From positions 25,641 to 89,640 of the forward strand of contig JRFF01000053.1 in NCBI GenBank assembly GCA_000753575.1: a DNA stretch of 64,000 bases, read 5' to 3'. A program made the position numbers and the translations under genes. Positions 1 through 7,120 of the stretch are shown here, piece after piece; position 1 is the first letter of the stretch, and every line of letters begins with the position of its first letter. This stretch comes from Candidatus Izimoplasma sp. HR2. GTDB lineage: Bacteria > Bacillota_I > Bacilli_A > Izemoplasmatales > Izemoplasmataceae. Under the pieces are notes generated by a model. That model saw only the letters and a list, made by a program, of their open reading frames with translations, was not told the DNA's origin and did not search any database.

Positions 1-35
1 AGAGATTTGCGGTGTATAAATAAGCATAAAAAAAA

Positions 36-54
36 ATAGGGAATTAATCCCTAT
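36..54 (-). terminator. Hairpin terminator after first minus-strand gene
   Basis: A 7-bp perfect stem (ATAGGGA / TCCCTAT, loop ATTAA) overlaps the stop codon of the gene at 44-334. Read on the minus strand it is followed by a run of T, as in a rho-independent terminator. Confidence 0.8.
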
Positions 55-334
55 CTTCTAAATATTCTACGTATTTATCAATATATGAGAATATTCTAAG
101 TATTCCCAAACTTGCTGGAATATACCTCCATTGGATCTTTTTGTCATTAATTCCAATCCCTGGAAGTACTTCCGCTACCTTACAATAAATTACTGTTGTC
201 TTTTTTAATACTAATTTAGATAATTCTGTCAAAACTGAAATGGAATCTTTTCCCTGGGAAATCGTTCCATCTTCCCTGGTTTCTATATCTATTAATTTGG
301 ATAATTCTGGAATTTCGAATCTATATGTTAACAT
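44..334 (-). CDS. Hypothetical small acidic protein (96 aa)
   Basis: Not recognised. The ORF track starts upstream at MKGVKK, but that extension is the Shine-Dalgarno itself (GAAAGGGG followed by a short A-run), so the start is placed at the second ATG, giving MLTYRF. The same false start arises in the next gene. The protein is soluble-looking, mixed charge, with no membrane segment or obvious motif. It is the last gene of a five-gene minus-strand block of small proteins. Function unknown; position at the edge of a control region suggests an early host-takeover or regulatory gene, which is inference only. Confidence 0.75.
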   Translation of the reverse strand: MLTYRFEIPELSKLIDIETREDGTISQGKDSISVLTELSKLVLKKTTVIYCKVAEVLPGIGINDKKIQWRYIPASLGILRIFSYIDKYVEYLEDRD

Positions 335-360
335 TTTTTTTACCCCTTTCATAGTGTATA

Positions 361-384
361 AATAGGGGAAAAATTTCCCCTATT
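361..384 (-). terminator. Intergenic hairpin, perfect 11-bp stem
   Basis: AATAGGGGAAA pairs with TTTCCCCTATT across a 2-base loop, just downstream of the stop of the gene at 385-729 on the minus strand. No long T-run follows on the minus strand, so it could be a terminator or an RNA-processing/stability element. Confidence 0.7.
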
Positions 385-729
385 TTATCAATTCAATTGT
401 TGTTGTTGCTTAACCCATTCATCTATCCATTCTTTTTCAATTATTCTAATTTCTTCTAATGCGGTATCATCTAAAAAATCGATTAAAATATTCGATAAAT
501 CAACAACGGTAACAGTATAATCACGTTTTATAAAAAATTTTGTCTTTGATTCTTTAGTGCCATGGTGTGCTATTTCGCATATAACATTTTCTTGATTCCT
601 ATATTCTTCAAATAATATCAATAGCATTCTTCTAGCTTTTATCATATCAAGCTTATAATGATTTACATGTATAGTAGCTTCATCAACAACACCTGATTCT
701 TTATTAATAATTCTATAAGTTGTAAACAT
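385..729 (-). CDS. Hypothetical protein (114 aa) ending in a TGA-encoded Trp
   Basis: Not recognised. The start is taken at MFTTYR, behind the SD GAAAGGGGT; the track's MKGVKI extension is the SD region. The track stops at TGA (388-390), but the next codon is TAA, so with TGA=Trp the protein ends ...QQQLNW. Charged and probably soluble; the C-terminus is glutamine-rich. It belongs to the same minus-strand block as its neighbours and is separated from each by a hairpin. Confidence 0.75.
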
Positions 730-762
730 AATTTTTACCCCTTTCATAGTTTTAATTTATAA

Positions 763-776
763 GGACTTTTTAGTCC
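763..776 (-). terminator. Intergenic hairpin
   Basis: GGACT / AGTCC with a TTTT loop lies between the genes at 777-893 and 385-729. It is weaker than the other hairpins of this block but sits in the same position relative to the upstream stop codon. Confidence 0.5.
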
Positions 777-893
777 CTATTCTTTTAAATATTCTTTAAA
801 TTCATTTTTCATTAAATCATAATTTATAACTATTTGGTCTTCATCATAATCGTAAATCATTGCTAGCCATTCTGAATAGGTTAATTTTTTCAT
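777..893 (-). CDS. Hypothetical small protein (38 aa), missing from ORF track
   Basis: A short complete frame starts MKKLTYSEW and ends at TAG. It has the same SD as its neighbours (GAAAGGGGT, then a short spacer, then ATG), which is the main reason for calling it real. It is acidic (many Asp/Glu/Tyr) and has no recognisable domain. It is the third of five genes in the block and is flanked by hairpins on both sides. Confidence 0.6.
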   Translation of the reverse strand: MKKLTYSEWLAMIYDYDEDQIVINYDLMKNEFKEYLKE

Positions 894-919
894 TTTTTAC
901 CCCTTTCAATTTTAATTTT

Positions 920-945
920 CTAGGGTAGGAAAACCCCTACCCTAG
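920..945 (-). terminator. Intergenic hairpin, perfect 10-bp stem
   Basis: CTAGGGTAGG pairs with CCTACCCTAG. It lies between the genes at 959-1171 and 777-893. The T-run (CTTTTTTTTT) is on the plus-strand side, so for minus-strand transcripts it is a strong hairpin without a U-tract. Confidence 0.65.
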
Positions 946-958
946 CAATACTTTTTTT

Positions 959-1171
959 TTAAATATCTTCATTTTCTATCTGTATTTCATAAAGTTTTTC
1001 TGCAATTTCTCTTTTTCCTTTTTCGCCATCATACTCGATTCCTAAATGCGATTCAATAAAATCACATTCTTCTAAGATTTCAAGGATTCTAAAACTTTTA
1101 ATAGAATTCTTACAAATTTTGTAAAATAATGCTTCTTCTGATTCTCTTAATCTCAAATCATTGTTTAACAT
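959..1171 (-). CDS. Hypothetical protein (70 aa)
   Basis: Not recognised. The start MLNNDLRLRESEE has a full SD (TAGGAGGT) seven bases upstream; it ends at TAA. Acidic, helical-looking, with no transmembrane segment. It is co-oriented with the other four small genes and separated from them by hairpins. Confidence 0.7.
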   Translation of the reverse strand: MLNNDLRLRESEEALFYKICKNSIKSFRILEILEECDFIESHLGIEYDGEKGKREIAEKLYEIQIENEDI

Positions 1172-1197
1172 GGTATTACCTCCTATTTTAGATTATA

Positions 1198-1220
1198 GAG
1201 GGTAGTCCTTTACTACCCTC
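1198..1220 (-). terminator. Hairpin after the gene at 1239-1793
   Basis: GAGGGTAGT pairs with ACTACCCTC (9 bp, 5-base loop) downstream of the minus-strand stop at 1239. It is the first of the five hairpins that follow every gene of this block. Confidence 0.7.
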
Positions 1221-1238
1221 TTTTTAAGTCCCTAGAAA

Positions 1239-1793
1239 TTATTTTAAGCTATTTAAATAATTTCTAGTAATAATTTTTCTTAAACGTAATTTGTTACCAT
1301 CTTTCACAGTAGTGACGTGTAACATGAGTAGCTTTTTAAACTGTTTAGATGTTAATACTGATACTGATTTTTTGTTTATATCTGTGATAAAATTCTCGAG
1401 TGTTATCATAAAAACGTCACATTCTCTATAGTACTTCATGATTCTATTAACAAACCTCAAATAAGTCTCGTCTGTACCCTTCTTAAATTCTGTTATACTT
1501 GGTGAACTGTTTTGCCCTAAATACTTAAATTGTATTCTTTTACCTTGATAGATAAAATCAAAGTGGTCAATTTTATCAAAGACGGGGTTTTGTATCCCTA
1601 ACTTATATTGAGTATATAAATCAGCGATTTTACCTCTATTCATTTGATAGTCAAAACCTTCATAATCTTCTTCACTAAAGTAACATTCAAGCTCTTTGAT
1701 AGCTCTTATGTTATCCCTATTGAATAATTCACGCCATTCGTTTTTTTCTGTTCTTAATGTTTTAACTTTTGTTGTTACTTTTTTAGTAGTCAT
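1239..1793 (-). CDS. Hypothetical 184-aa protein, possible PD-(D/E)xK-like fold
   Basis: First gene of the left minus-strand block, with SD AAGGAAGG before ATG. The N-terminus is very basic (KKVTTKVKTLRTEK). Residues ~85-105 read HFDF...KRIQFKYLG, an Asp followed by a beta-strand with Q-x-K, which resembles the core of PD-(D/E)xK nucleases with Gln in place of Glu. This is a weak by-eye resemblance; it could equally be a DNA-binding or unrelated protein. A perfect inverted repeat (1819-1845) sits just upstream and may control it. Confidence 0.65.
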   Translation of the reverse strand: MTTKKVTTKVKTLRTEKNEWRELFNRDNIRAIKELECYFSEEDYEGFDYQMNRGKIADLYTQYKLGIQNPVFDKIDHFDFIYQGKRIQFKYLGQNSSPSITEFKKGTDETYLRFVNRIMKYYRECDVFMITLENFITDINKKSVSVLTSKQFKKLLMLHVTTVKDGNKLRLRKIITRNYLNSLK

Positions 1794-1818
1794 TATAATA
1801 CCTTCCTTTCATTCATTG

Positions 1819-1845
1819 GTTATACTAACTTGATGCTAGTATAAC
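1819..1845. promoter_or_regulatory. Perfect inverted repeat, operator-like
   Basis: GTTATACTA and TAGTATAAC form a perfect 9-bp inverted repeat with a 9-base spacer, about 25 bases upstream of the start of the gene at 1239-1793. The right arm read on the minus strand contains TTATACT, a possible -10. The geometry fits a dimeric repressor site over a promoter; this is inferred. Confidence 0.5.
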
Positions 1846-2287
1846 GCTATTACACTTATATGATACTTATTATCGGTTAGTACCAAACAAGTGTTCTATT
1901 ATGTTTTCAATGTGCTTTTAGAAGTCGCGACACGTCCGCTTTATAACTTCCTGTGGTACTTATTAAATTATGATACATTATATATATACCTTATAAAAAT
2001 ACCTCTAAACATTTATTTTAAAAATAATTCAAGTTTTTTACTGTATTGTAATGAGAATCATTCTTAATGGATATTTAAGTCTTAACCCAAAAGTCATGTA
2101 TACCCTATATCAGCATTTTAAAGTGCCTAGAATCAATTTTAATATCATTCTAGTATTATAATATTATACCATGTTAAAACCGTTTAAATCTAAAATAAAG
2201 CATTATAGAATATATAAAAATATTTTAAAATATCTATATAATCACTATTTTATTTTATGCAATAAAAATATATTAGTAAAAATAATC

Positions 2288-2361
2288 ATGCTACTTTTAT
2301 TGCATAACTAAAAAAAATTTATGCTACTTTTGTTGCACTGGTCATGCAAGTTTTATGCAAC
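2288..2361. repeat. Three related TGCWAC-TTTT-TTGCA elements
   Basis: ATGCTACTTTTATTGCA (2288-2304), ATGCTACTTTTGTTGCA (2321-2337) and ATGCAAGTTTTATGCAAC (2344-2361) are two near-identical direct copies plus a diverged copy. Each is itself imperfectly palindromic (TGC...GCA), as expected of a protein-binding site. Confidence 0.6.
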
Positions 2362-2384
2362 TTAGTTTTGACTGTTATATCCTT

Positions 2385-2560
2385 AACACATTCAATTATC
2401 TAATTGTGTCAAACAATAAGAATATTAAGTGTGATATAATTAACGATGCAGTTATCTAATTGTGTGAAACAATAAAACAATTGACTGTTATATTGTTAAC
2501 ACATTCATTTGCATGTTATTTCCTTAACACATTCAATTATCTAATTGTTTGACACAATAA
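2385..2560. repeat. Direct and inverted copies of a TTGTGTCAAACAA element
   Basis: ATCTAATTGTGTCAAACAATAA, ATCTAATTGTGTGAAACAATAA and ATCTAATTGTTTGACACAATAA occur in one 170-bp stretch. The cores TTGTGTCAAACAA and TTGTTTGACACAA are exact reverse complements. Two of the copies are preceded by CTTAACACATTCA. A good extended -10 (GTGTGATATAAT, about 2429-2439) lies between the first two copies, so binding there would control transcription. Confidence 0.65.
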
Positions 2561-2604
2561 CACAATCGGGGTTATATATTATTTTCTTGCAATTGTGTGT
2601 ATTT

Positions 2605-2660
2605 TCTTGATTGTTTGAATTGTTTGAATAATTTGAATTGTTTAGACAATACAAACAATG
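2605..2660. repeat. TTGTTTGAAT tandem repeats (iteron-like)
   Basis: Four or so short tandem copies of TTGTTTGAAT/AATTTGAATTG run head to tail and are followed by a partly inverted segment (GACAATACAAACAATG). Short AT-rich direct repeats like these are common at initiator-binding sites; function here is inferred. Confidence 0.5.
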
Positions 2661-2689
2661 ACGTTTATTTCCAGGACTTCCAAGAGTTA

Positions 2690-2718
2690 CCAGTCCTGGG
2701 GTATTTTACCAGGACTGG
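2690..2718. repeat. 10-bp perfect inverted repeat CCAGTCCTGG
   Basis: CCAGTCCTGG and CCAGGACTGG form a perfect stem around a 9-base AT-rich loop. A further partial copy (CCAGGACTTCC) precedes it at about 2671 and another (TTCCAGGAC) follows at 2877. It is GC-rich for this region, so it could be a cruciform, terminator or binding site. Confidence 0.55.
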
Positions 2719-2776
2719 AAGAGGGGGGTAGTTTTGGGAATATCTTCCATGGAAAATACTGGAAAGTGCGGGTGTA

Positions 2777-2839
2777 GTTCCTCTACCTACATTGACATTC
2801 TAAAACACGTAGTATACAAGTTCCTCTACCTACGTTGAC
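2777..2839. repeat. 20-bp direct repeat, 43 bp apart
   Basis: GTTCCTCTACCTACATTGAC (2777-2796) and its single-mismatch copy with G for A at position 15 (2820-2839) are spaced 43 bp start to start, about four helical turns. Each contains TTGAC, a possible -35. Confidence 0.6.
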
Positions 2840-2918
2840 CTTTTTTAATCCTTAGTGTACAAACCCTAACATATTTTCCAGGACATACGTACTTTCCCTC
2901 TGTTTTATAAGTATCTAA

Positions 2919-3050
2919 TTTCTTTTAAACCGCGTCTAAAGTATTAAAAGAAACTATATTATACCAAAAGCTAGTTTTCGAGAAAGAAGAAACATTATAT
3001 ATTATATATAAATCTATTTGAACCGCGTCTAAAATATTAATATATAATAT
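2919..3050. repeat. Two hairpins with the same loop and different stems
   Basis: Hairpin 1 (2919-2953) has stem TTTCTTTTAA/TTAAAAGAAA and hairpin 2 (about 2999-3050) has an unrelated stem of the ATATTATATAT type. Both present the same 13-base loop segment AACCGCGTCTAAA (2928-2940 and 3021-3033). The stems differ while the loop is identical, which points to a structure recognised through its loop, in RNA or in single-stranded DNA. Confidence 0.65.
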
Positions 3051-3174
3051 CCCTATCCTTTGTCTCTTTCTCTTGGGGCAAGCCGTTAGGCTTGCTATAG
3101 GAGATATAGGTATAGGAAAACTAGGAAAACTAGATAACAATTTATAGAGAGTACCTTACCTCATACTTCGTTCT

Positions 3175-3203
3175 TTTCGCTTTCCGGAAAAAAATGGTAT
3201 AAT
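3175..3203 (+). promoter_or_regulatory. Extended -10 promoter upstream of the FeoA-like gene
   Basis: TGGTATAAT (TATAAT at 3198-3203) matches the TGnTATAAT pattern shared by most promoters in this window. The -35 position (TTTCGC) is poor, so it probably relies on the extended -10. Confidence 0.5.
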
Positions 3204-3301
3204 AAAGATAGAGAGAAAACGAGTAATAAACAAATAAATAATATAGAAGATTTAAAAGAATTTATATTAAATTATAAATATACTGAAATTATAATCAAAT
3301 G

Positions 3302-3320
3302 AGCGCACTCTGTGCTTTTT
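3302..3320 (+). terminator. Leader hairpin with T-run before the FeoA-like gene
   Basis: AGCGCA / TGTGCT followed by TTTTTT lies between the promoter at 3198 and the gene at 3359. It could be an attenuator in the leader. Confidence 0.5.
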
Positions 3321-3358
3321 TAGATATAGGTGCGGTTTTAACTGAATTGGAGGTAATT

Positions 3359-3580
3359 ATGGCGTTGACAGTAGTAGAGAATGGTCAAGAAGTTATCTTA
3401 AAAGAGATAGATTGAGGAATAAAGTTAAAAAGAAAATTAGAAAGCATGGGATTAACACCTGGTGTTAAAATAACTATGATTCAAAGCTCGTCATTTGGAC
3501 CTTGTATTGTTGAGGTAAGAGGAACAAGACTTGCGCTTGGAACTGAAATTATAGCTAAAATATTTGTGCGGTTTAAATAA
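3359..3580 (+). CDS. FeoA-domain protein (73 aa), missing from ORF track
   Basis: A complete small gene with SD TTGGAGGT, start MALTVVENG and TAA stop; an in-frame TGA (Trp, DWGIKL) hides it from the track. The sequence fits the FeoA SH3-like domain: KRKLESMGLTPGVKITM is the conserved LxxxGLxPGxxI block and FGPCIVEVRGTRLALG is the second conserved block, ending in IFV. Bacterial FeoA is a ~75-aa cytoplasmic partner of the FeoB ferrous-iron transporter, and the same fold forms the C-terminal domain of DtxR-type repressors. No feoB is visible. The domain call is fairly sure; its phage role (iron supply for Fe-S enzymes, or regulation) is inference. Confidence 0.85.
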
Positions 3581-3584
3581 ATTT

Positions 3585-3630
3585 AACGCAATAGATGAGG
3601 ACTTTACGTTCTTCGTTTATTGTGTTTTTT
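3585..3630 (+). terminator. Long hairpin terminator after the FeoA-like gene
   Basis: A stem of about 16 pairs including G-T wobbles (ACGCAATAGATGAGGA against TTCTTCGTTTATTGTGT) is followed by TTTTTT. The 3' arm and T-run contain the -35 of the next promoter. Confidence 0.75.
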
Positions 3631-3648
3631 ACATAAATATGTTATAAT
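3620..3648 (+). promoter_or_regulatory. Late promoter TTGTGT-N17-TATAAT
   Basis: TTGTGT (3620-3625), a 17-bp spacer and TATAAT (3643-3648) with an extended TG (ATGTTATAAT). The -35 lies inside the preceding terminator. It probably drives the packaging genes starting at 3702. Confidence 0.75.
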
Positions 3649-3701
3649 AAAAGTAGGAATAATAATTTGAACACTTTTGTCCAAATACTATAAATATAAG
3701 A

Positions 3702-4784
3702 ATGGTGGTGAAAATAATCAAACTTAAACTAGATACAACTATAAAAACCCAAGAGGAACGAATGGAATATATTAAAAAAATAATAGATTCCCCGGAATTT
3801 AGACCTAATTCATGGGTTTTGGAACTATTGACTAACTATGTTCTATTTTTGAAGCCAAGAAAAGACCATTCAATTATAAGTGATAATAGACGTAAAACAA
3901 TAAGGAAAAGAGAAACTTCAACAGAAGGACTTAAAGAAAAATTTGAAACTGGAGAAGATGCGATTTACAATTTAATTAGAAATGATAAGAATATGATATT
4001 ATCTCCGAAAGTAACTATAACTCCACGAGATATTGCGGAACATATTGAATTGAAACAATTAGTAGATACCATAAAAGAATGAGATGCGGAAATGAAGAGA
4101 AAAAATCTAACAGGGAAGAACCTGTATAGAGCAAAGAAAGCATTAATAGAGATGCGTCAGATGCAATACATAATTAAGGAAGAACTGAATAAACCATCAA
4201 GAATGAGAAATTTTAGAAAGACAACTTTAGAAATGCAGTTTAGTATTGACACATGGTATATAAAAGAAGATGGAGACGTAAAATTAGTTAGTGAAGATAC
4301 TATAGATTTTAAAGAGGGGAAGCACATAGAGATGTTGCTTTATTATTACCCGAAGCTTATAGATTCTGCTTGAGATTTTAACAAAAGTGAAATGAAACAT
4401 ATATTATGGGATTTGGAATTACTTATTAATGCGTCATTAAAAGAAAAACCAGCTTGAAAAGATATTATTATTTGGAAAATAGATAAAAGAACTAATAAAG
4501 ATATTAGAGAAATGTTACGTGAAGACCATAATTTGATCTATTCAGAAGAATATATTTCTACTTTATATAGGAATAAAATTCCTGCATTTATTGCGGAATA
4601 TTATAGAATATCAGTAGAAGATTGGTATCATCTTAATAAAGTGAAAGGCACTTATAAAAAATGTAATAGATGCGGCGAACAGAAATTAATGAATAATACA
4701 AATTTTTCATTAAACAAAGGTAGTAAAGATGGGTTCTATTCCATTTGTAAATCTTGTCGAAAAAAGAAAAATAAAAAACAGTAA
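3702..4784 (+). CDS. Conserved-type phage protein with C-terminal zinc finger (360 aa)
   Basis: Three track ORFs (3702, 4092, 4512) are one frame joined through TGA=Trp codons. The N-terminal ~130 residues include a helical block, RETSTEGLKEKFETGEDAIYNL, of a kind seen upstream of terminases in low-GC phages (from memory). The C-terminus is a zinc finger: CNRCG...DGFYSICKSCRKK, two CxxC pairs. It is the first gene after the promoter at 3643 and precedes the PhoH-like gene. A DNA-binding role in packaging or late transcription is plausible; I do not recognise a named family. The start MVVKII is preceded by AAGAATGGTGG, so initiation could be slightly downstream. Confidence 0.8.
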
Positions 4785-4801
4785 CCCTTGGAGGTTGAGA
4801 T

Positions 4802-6049
4802 ATGCAAAAAGCAATTAAATATGTAGATACGAATGTATTGCTAGACTATCCTGAATTGTTATTTGAACATGAAAATGTTGTTATACCAATGGTAGTATTA
4901 GAAGAACTTGACCACTTAAAAACAAAAGGTGGAGAAGTAGGTTATAAGGCTAGAAAAGCTGTAAGAGCTATAAAAGGTCATATAGGTAACTGCAATTTAA
5001 AAATTCTTTACAATAGAGAGATAGAAAGTTTAAAAATCCCAAATGATAATAAAATTATAGCGTATGTTGTAAAATATGGGAATATGGAACTAGAGGGTTG
5101 TAATAAAGTTATATTAATTACTAATGATATAAATATGGAATTAAAAGCAAAAGCAGTTTTTGGTAGAAAAATGGAATTGGGCGAATGCGATAAAGAATAT
5201 ATTGTTTGGAATCTATATCCTAATAAGAGAAAGTATAAAGGTTGGGAAAGAATTACTGATCACAAAGAATTAGAAGGAATCTTTTTAGGGAATAAAAAAG
5301 ACTTAGGATTTGAAATTGGTACATATGCGATTATGGATGATTTAGTAAGTAAAGGTAGCGTATATAGATTTACAGGTGTATCATTTGTTAAAATCAATTA
5401 TCTTGCTTTTCATTCTAAAATAATGGGAACAATTAAACCAAAAGATTCTTATCAACTTGCGGTGATTCATAGTTTAATTAAAGATGACTTTACTGTATTG
5501 GTAGGACCAGCGGGTTCAGGTAAAACACTCTTATCTTTGTCTTATGCGTTTGATATGATTGAACAGAAAAAATTTGAAAAATTAATTATTGCGATAAACC
5601 CTATTGCCGCTCGAGGAGTAGCTGAAATGGGATTCTTAAAAGGTGACAAAATAGACAAGTTACTTGGAGGAAGTTTAGGTGGAATATTAATAAGTAAATT
5701 AGGTACAAGAAAAGCAGTTGTAGATTTAATTAATAGCGGGATTTTAGAAATTACAAGTATCGCGCAATGCAGAGGTAGACAAATTAATAAAGGTGAAATT
5801 TTATATATACCAGAAGCACAAAATTTAACTATAGATACTACTAAACTTATGATTCAAAGAGTTGAAGAAGGTGCGAAGCTAATACTAGATGGTGACTATA
5901 AAGCGCAAGTTGATGCAAGTGTATATGCTGGACAAAATAATGGATTAGCAAGAGCAATAGAAGTATTTAAAGAATATAGCTTTTTTGGAGTTATGTATCT
6001 TCCTAATATTTATCGTTCAATGATGGCTGACATAGCCGAAAAGATGTAG
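4802..6049 (+). CDS. PIN-PhoH fusion ATPase (PhoH2-like, 415 aa)
   Basis: The N-terminal ~130 residues are a PIN domain: YVDTNVLLD with its catalytic Asp, then VVLEELDHLK. The C-terminal half is a PhoH ATPase with Walker A GPAGSGKT at about residues 236-243. This PhoH2 architecture is known in bacteria as an ATP-dependent RNA helicase/RNase and is frequent in phages. The usual Walker B acid stretch is altered here (YIPEAQN; canonical PhoH has a DExQ motif, still with E-A-Q). There is a good SD (GGAGGTTGAGAT) and a TAG stop. It is co-transcribed with the zinc-finger proteins on either side; it has no internal TGA. Confidence 0.9.
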   Translation: MQKAIKYVDTNVLLDYPELLFEHENVVIPMVVLEELDHLKTKGGEVGYKARKAVRAIKGHIGNCNLKILYNREIESLKIPNDNKIIAYVVKYGNMELEGCNKVILITNDINMELKAKAVFGRKMELGECDKEYIVWNLYPNKRKYKGWERITDHKELEGIFLGNKKDLGFEIGTYAIMDDLVSKGSVYRFTGVSFVKINYLAFHSKIMGTIKPKDSYQLAVIHSLIKDDFTVLVGPAGSGKTLLSLSYAFDMIEQKKFEKLIIAINPIAARGVAEMGFLKGDKIDKLLGGSLGGILISKLGTRKAVVDLINSGILEITSIAQCRGRQINKGEILYIPEAQNLTIDTTKLMIQRVEEGAKLILDGDYKAQVDASVYAGQNNGLARAIEVFKEYSFFGVMYLPNIYRSMMADIAEKM

Positions 6050-6067
6050 TAGAAAGAAGGGAACTGA

Positions 6068-7120
6068 ATGGTTGAAAAGAAAAAATGTACTGGATGCCAT
6101 CAAGATCGCTCTATAAAAGAATTCTGAAAAAGTAATAATTTAGAAATGTACCCTGGGGACGGCAAGATAGATCTTTGTCGTTCTTGTCTTACTAAGGGTG
6201 TAGAAGATTTAGAGGATTGGAGAGGTGTACGAGAGGTATGCAAAGTAATGGACTTTCCTTATTTGGATAAGGTTTGGAAAGGTGTAGTAGTAAAAATAAA
6301 GGATAGTAATAGATATAATATGTCTTCAGAAGCTAAGAAGCGAGAAACTATTCGTAAAGCATTAGGTGATTATTCGCGATTAATGAAATTAATAGCATAT
6401 AGGAATAAAACTTATAGAGATTCTGATGCAATTGTTACGTTAATTGATAACGCTGCGGATGAAGTGAAAAAATTAGAGGTAGAAGCAAAGAATGAAGAAT
6501 TGAGATTAGTTATCGAAGCAAGTCACATCTCCCTCTCTGTCGAAGACAGGTCATTTCTTATGCAAAAATGAGATACGAGTGATTTAAGTGATATAATGTA
6601 TTTAGAGGATTTTTATTTAGGTATGATGGATGACTTTGATATCAGTACTACTTCGCATAAAGATTATCTTAGAAAAATTGCGTTAATATCATTAAGACTA
6701 AATAAAGCAATAAAACAAGATGATTGGGACGCTATTAAGGTATTACGTGTAACATATAGTAACTGGATGAAAGAGGCTGATTTTACAGCACAACAAAATA
6801 ATAAAGATAAATCAGAATTTGCGTCTTGCTTTGGAGAAGTTGCGGCATTTTTAGAATCTAAAGGTTTTATAGATACAATAAATTTAGATTTTCCAAGAGA
6901 TATAGTTGATAGAACTATTGGTAATTTGAATTCTTATACAAAAGATTTAGTATTAAGCGAGAATGGACTTGGGGATTTACTTGAATCTACTATTGCACTT
7001 ATGAATAAACCAGAAGAAGATGAAGAAGCCGATTATGTATATGGTGCAGATGATTGAGATGAAGATTTAGATATTGACTGGTCTGGAGAAGATGCAGACG
7101 AGGATGATGAAAATGAGTAA
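6068..7120 (+). CDS. Zinc-finger phage protein, candidate terminase small subunit (350 aa)
   Basis: Track ORFs 6146 and 6596 plus unlisted flanks form one frame through TGA=Trp. The N-terminus is a zinc finger: CTGCHQD...LCRSC, followed by an Asp-Trp rich segment (VEDLEDWRGV). The middle is helical and basic, and the C-terminus is strongly acidic (EDADEDDENE). It lies directly before and overlaps terL, and this zinc-finger-first layout recurs before terminases in Bacillota phages, so it is a reasonable candidate for the DNA-recognition (small) subunit. That role rests on position and overall design, not on a specific match. Confidence 0.75.

Larger units (their letters stand above)
1846..3190. 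other. Gene-poor control region between divergent gene blocks
   Basis: About 1.3 kb with no convincing gene on either strand, even with TGA read as Trp. It separates the left minus-strand block from the plus-strand late genes and is packed with repeats, listed separately: ATGCTACTTTTRTTGCA copies, TTGTGTCAAACAA inverted copies, TTGTTTGAAT tandem copies, a CCAGTCCTGG hairpin, a GTTCCTCTACCTAC direct repeat and two loop-sharing hairpins. Such density suggests an origin of replication and/or early promoters. The stretch 1860-2280 shows nothing specific beyond AT-richness. Confidence 0.7.

Noticed and set aside
2925-3140. 71-aa ORF in the control region
   Set aside because: Spans both loop-sharing hairpins, no SD, implausible composition.
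1800-3350. tRNA genes, including a possible tRNA-Trp(UCA)
   Set aside because: GC-rich hairpins are present but none folds by eye into a cloverleaf with a CCA-ready end and TTCRA loop; none seen elsewhere in the window.
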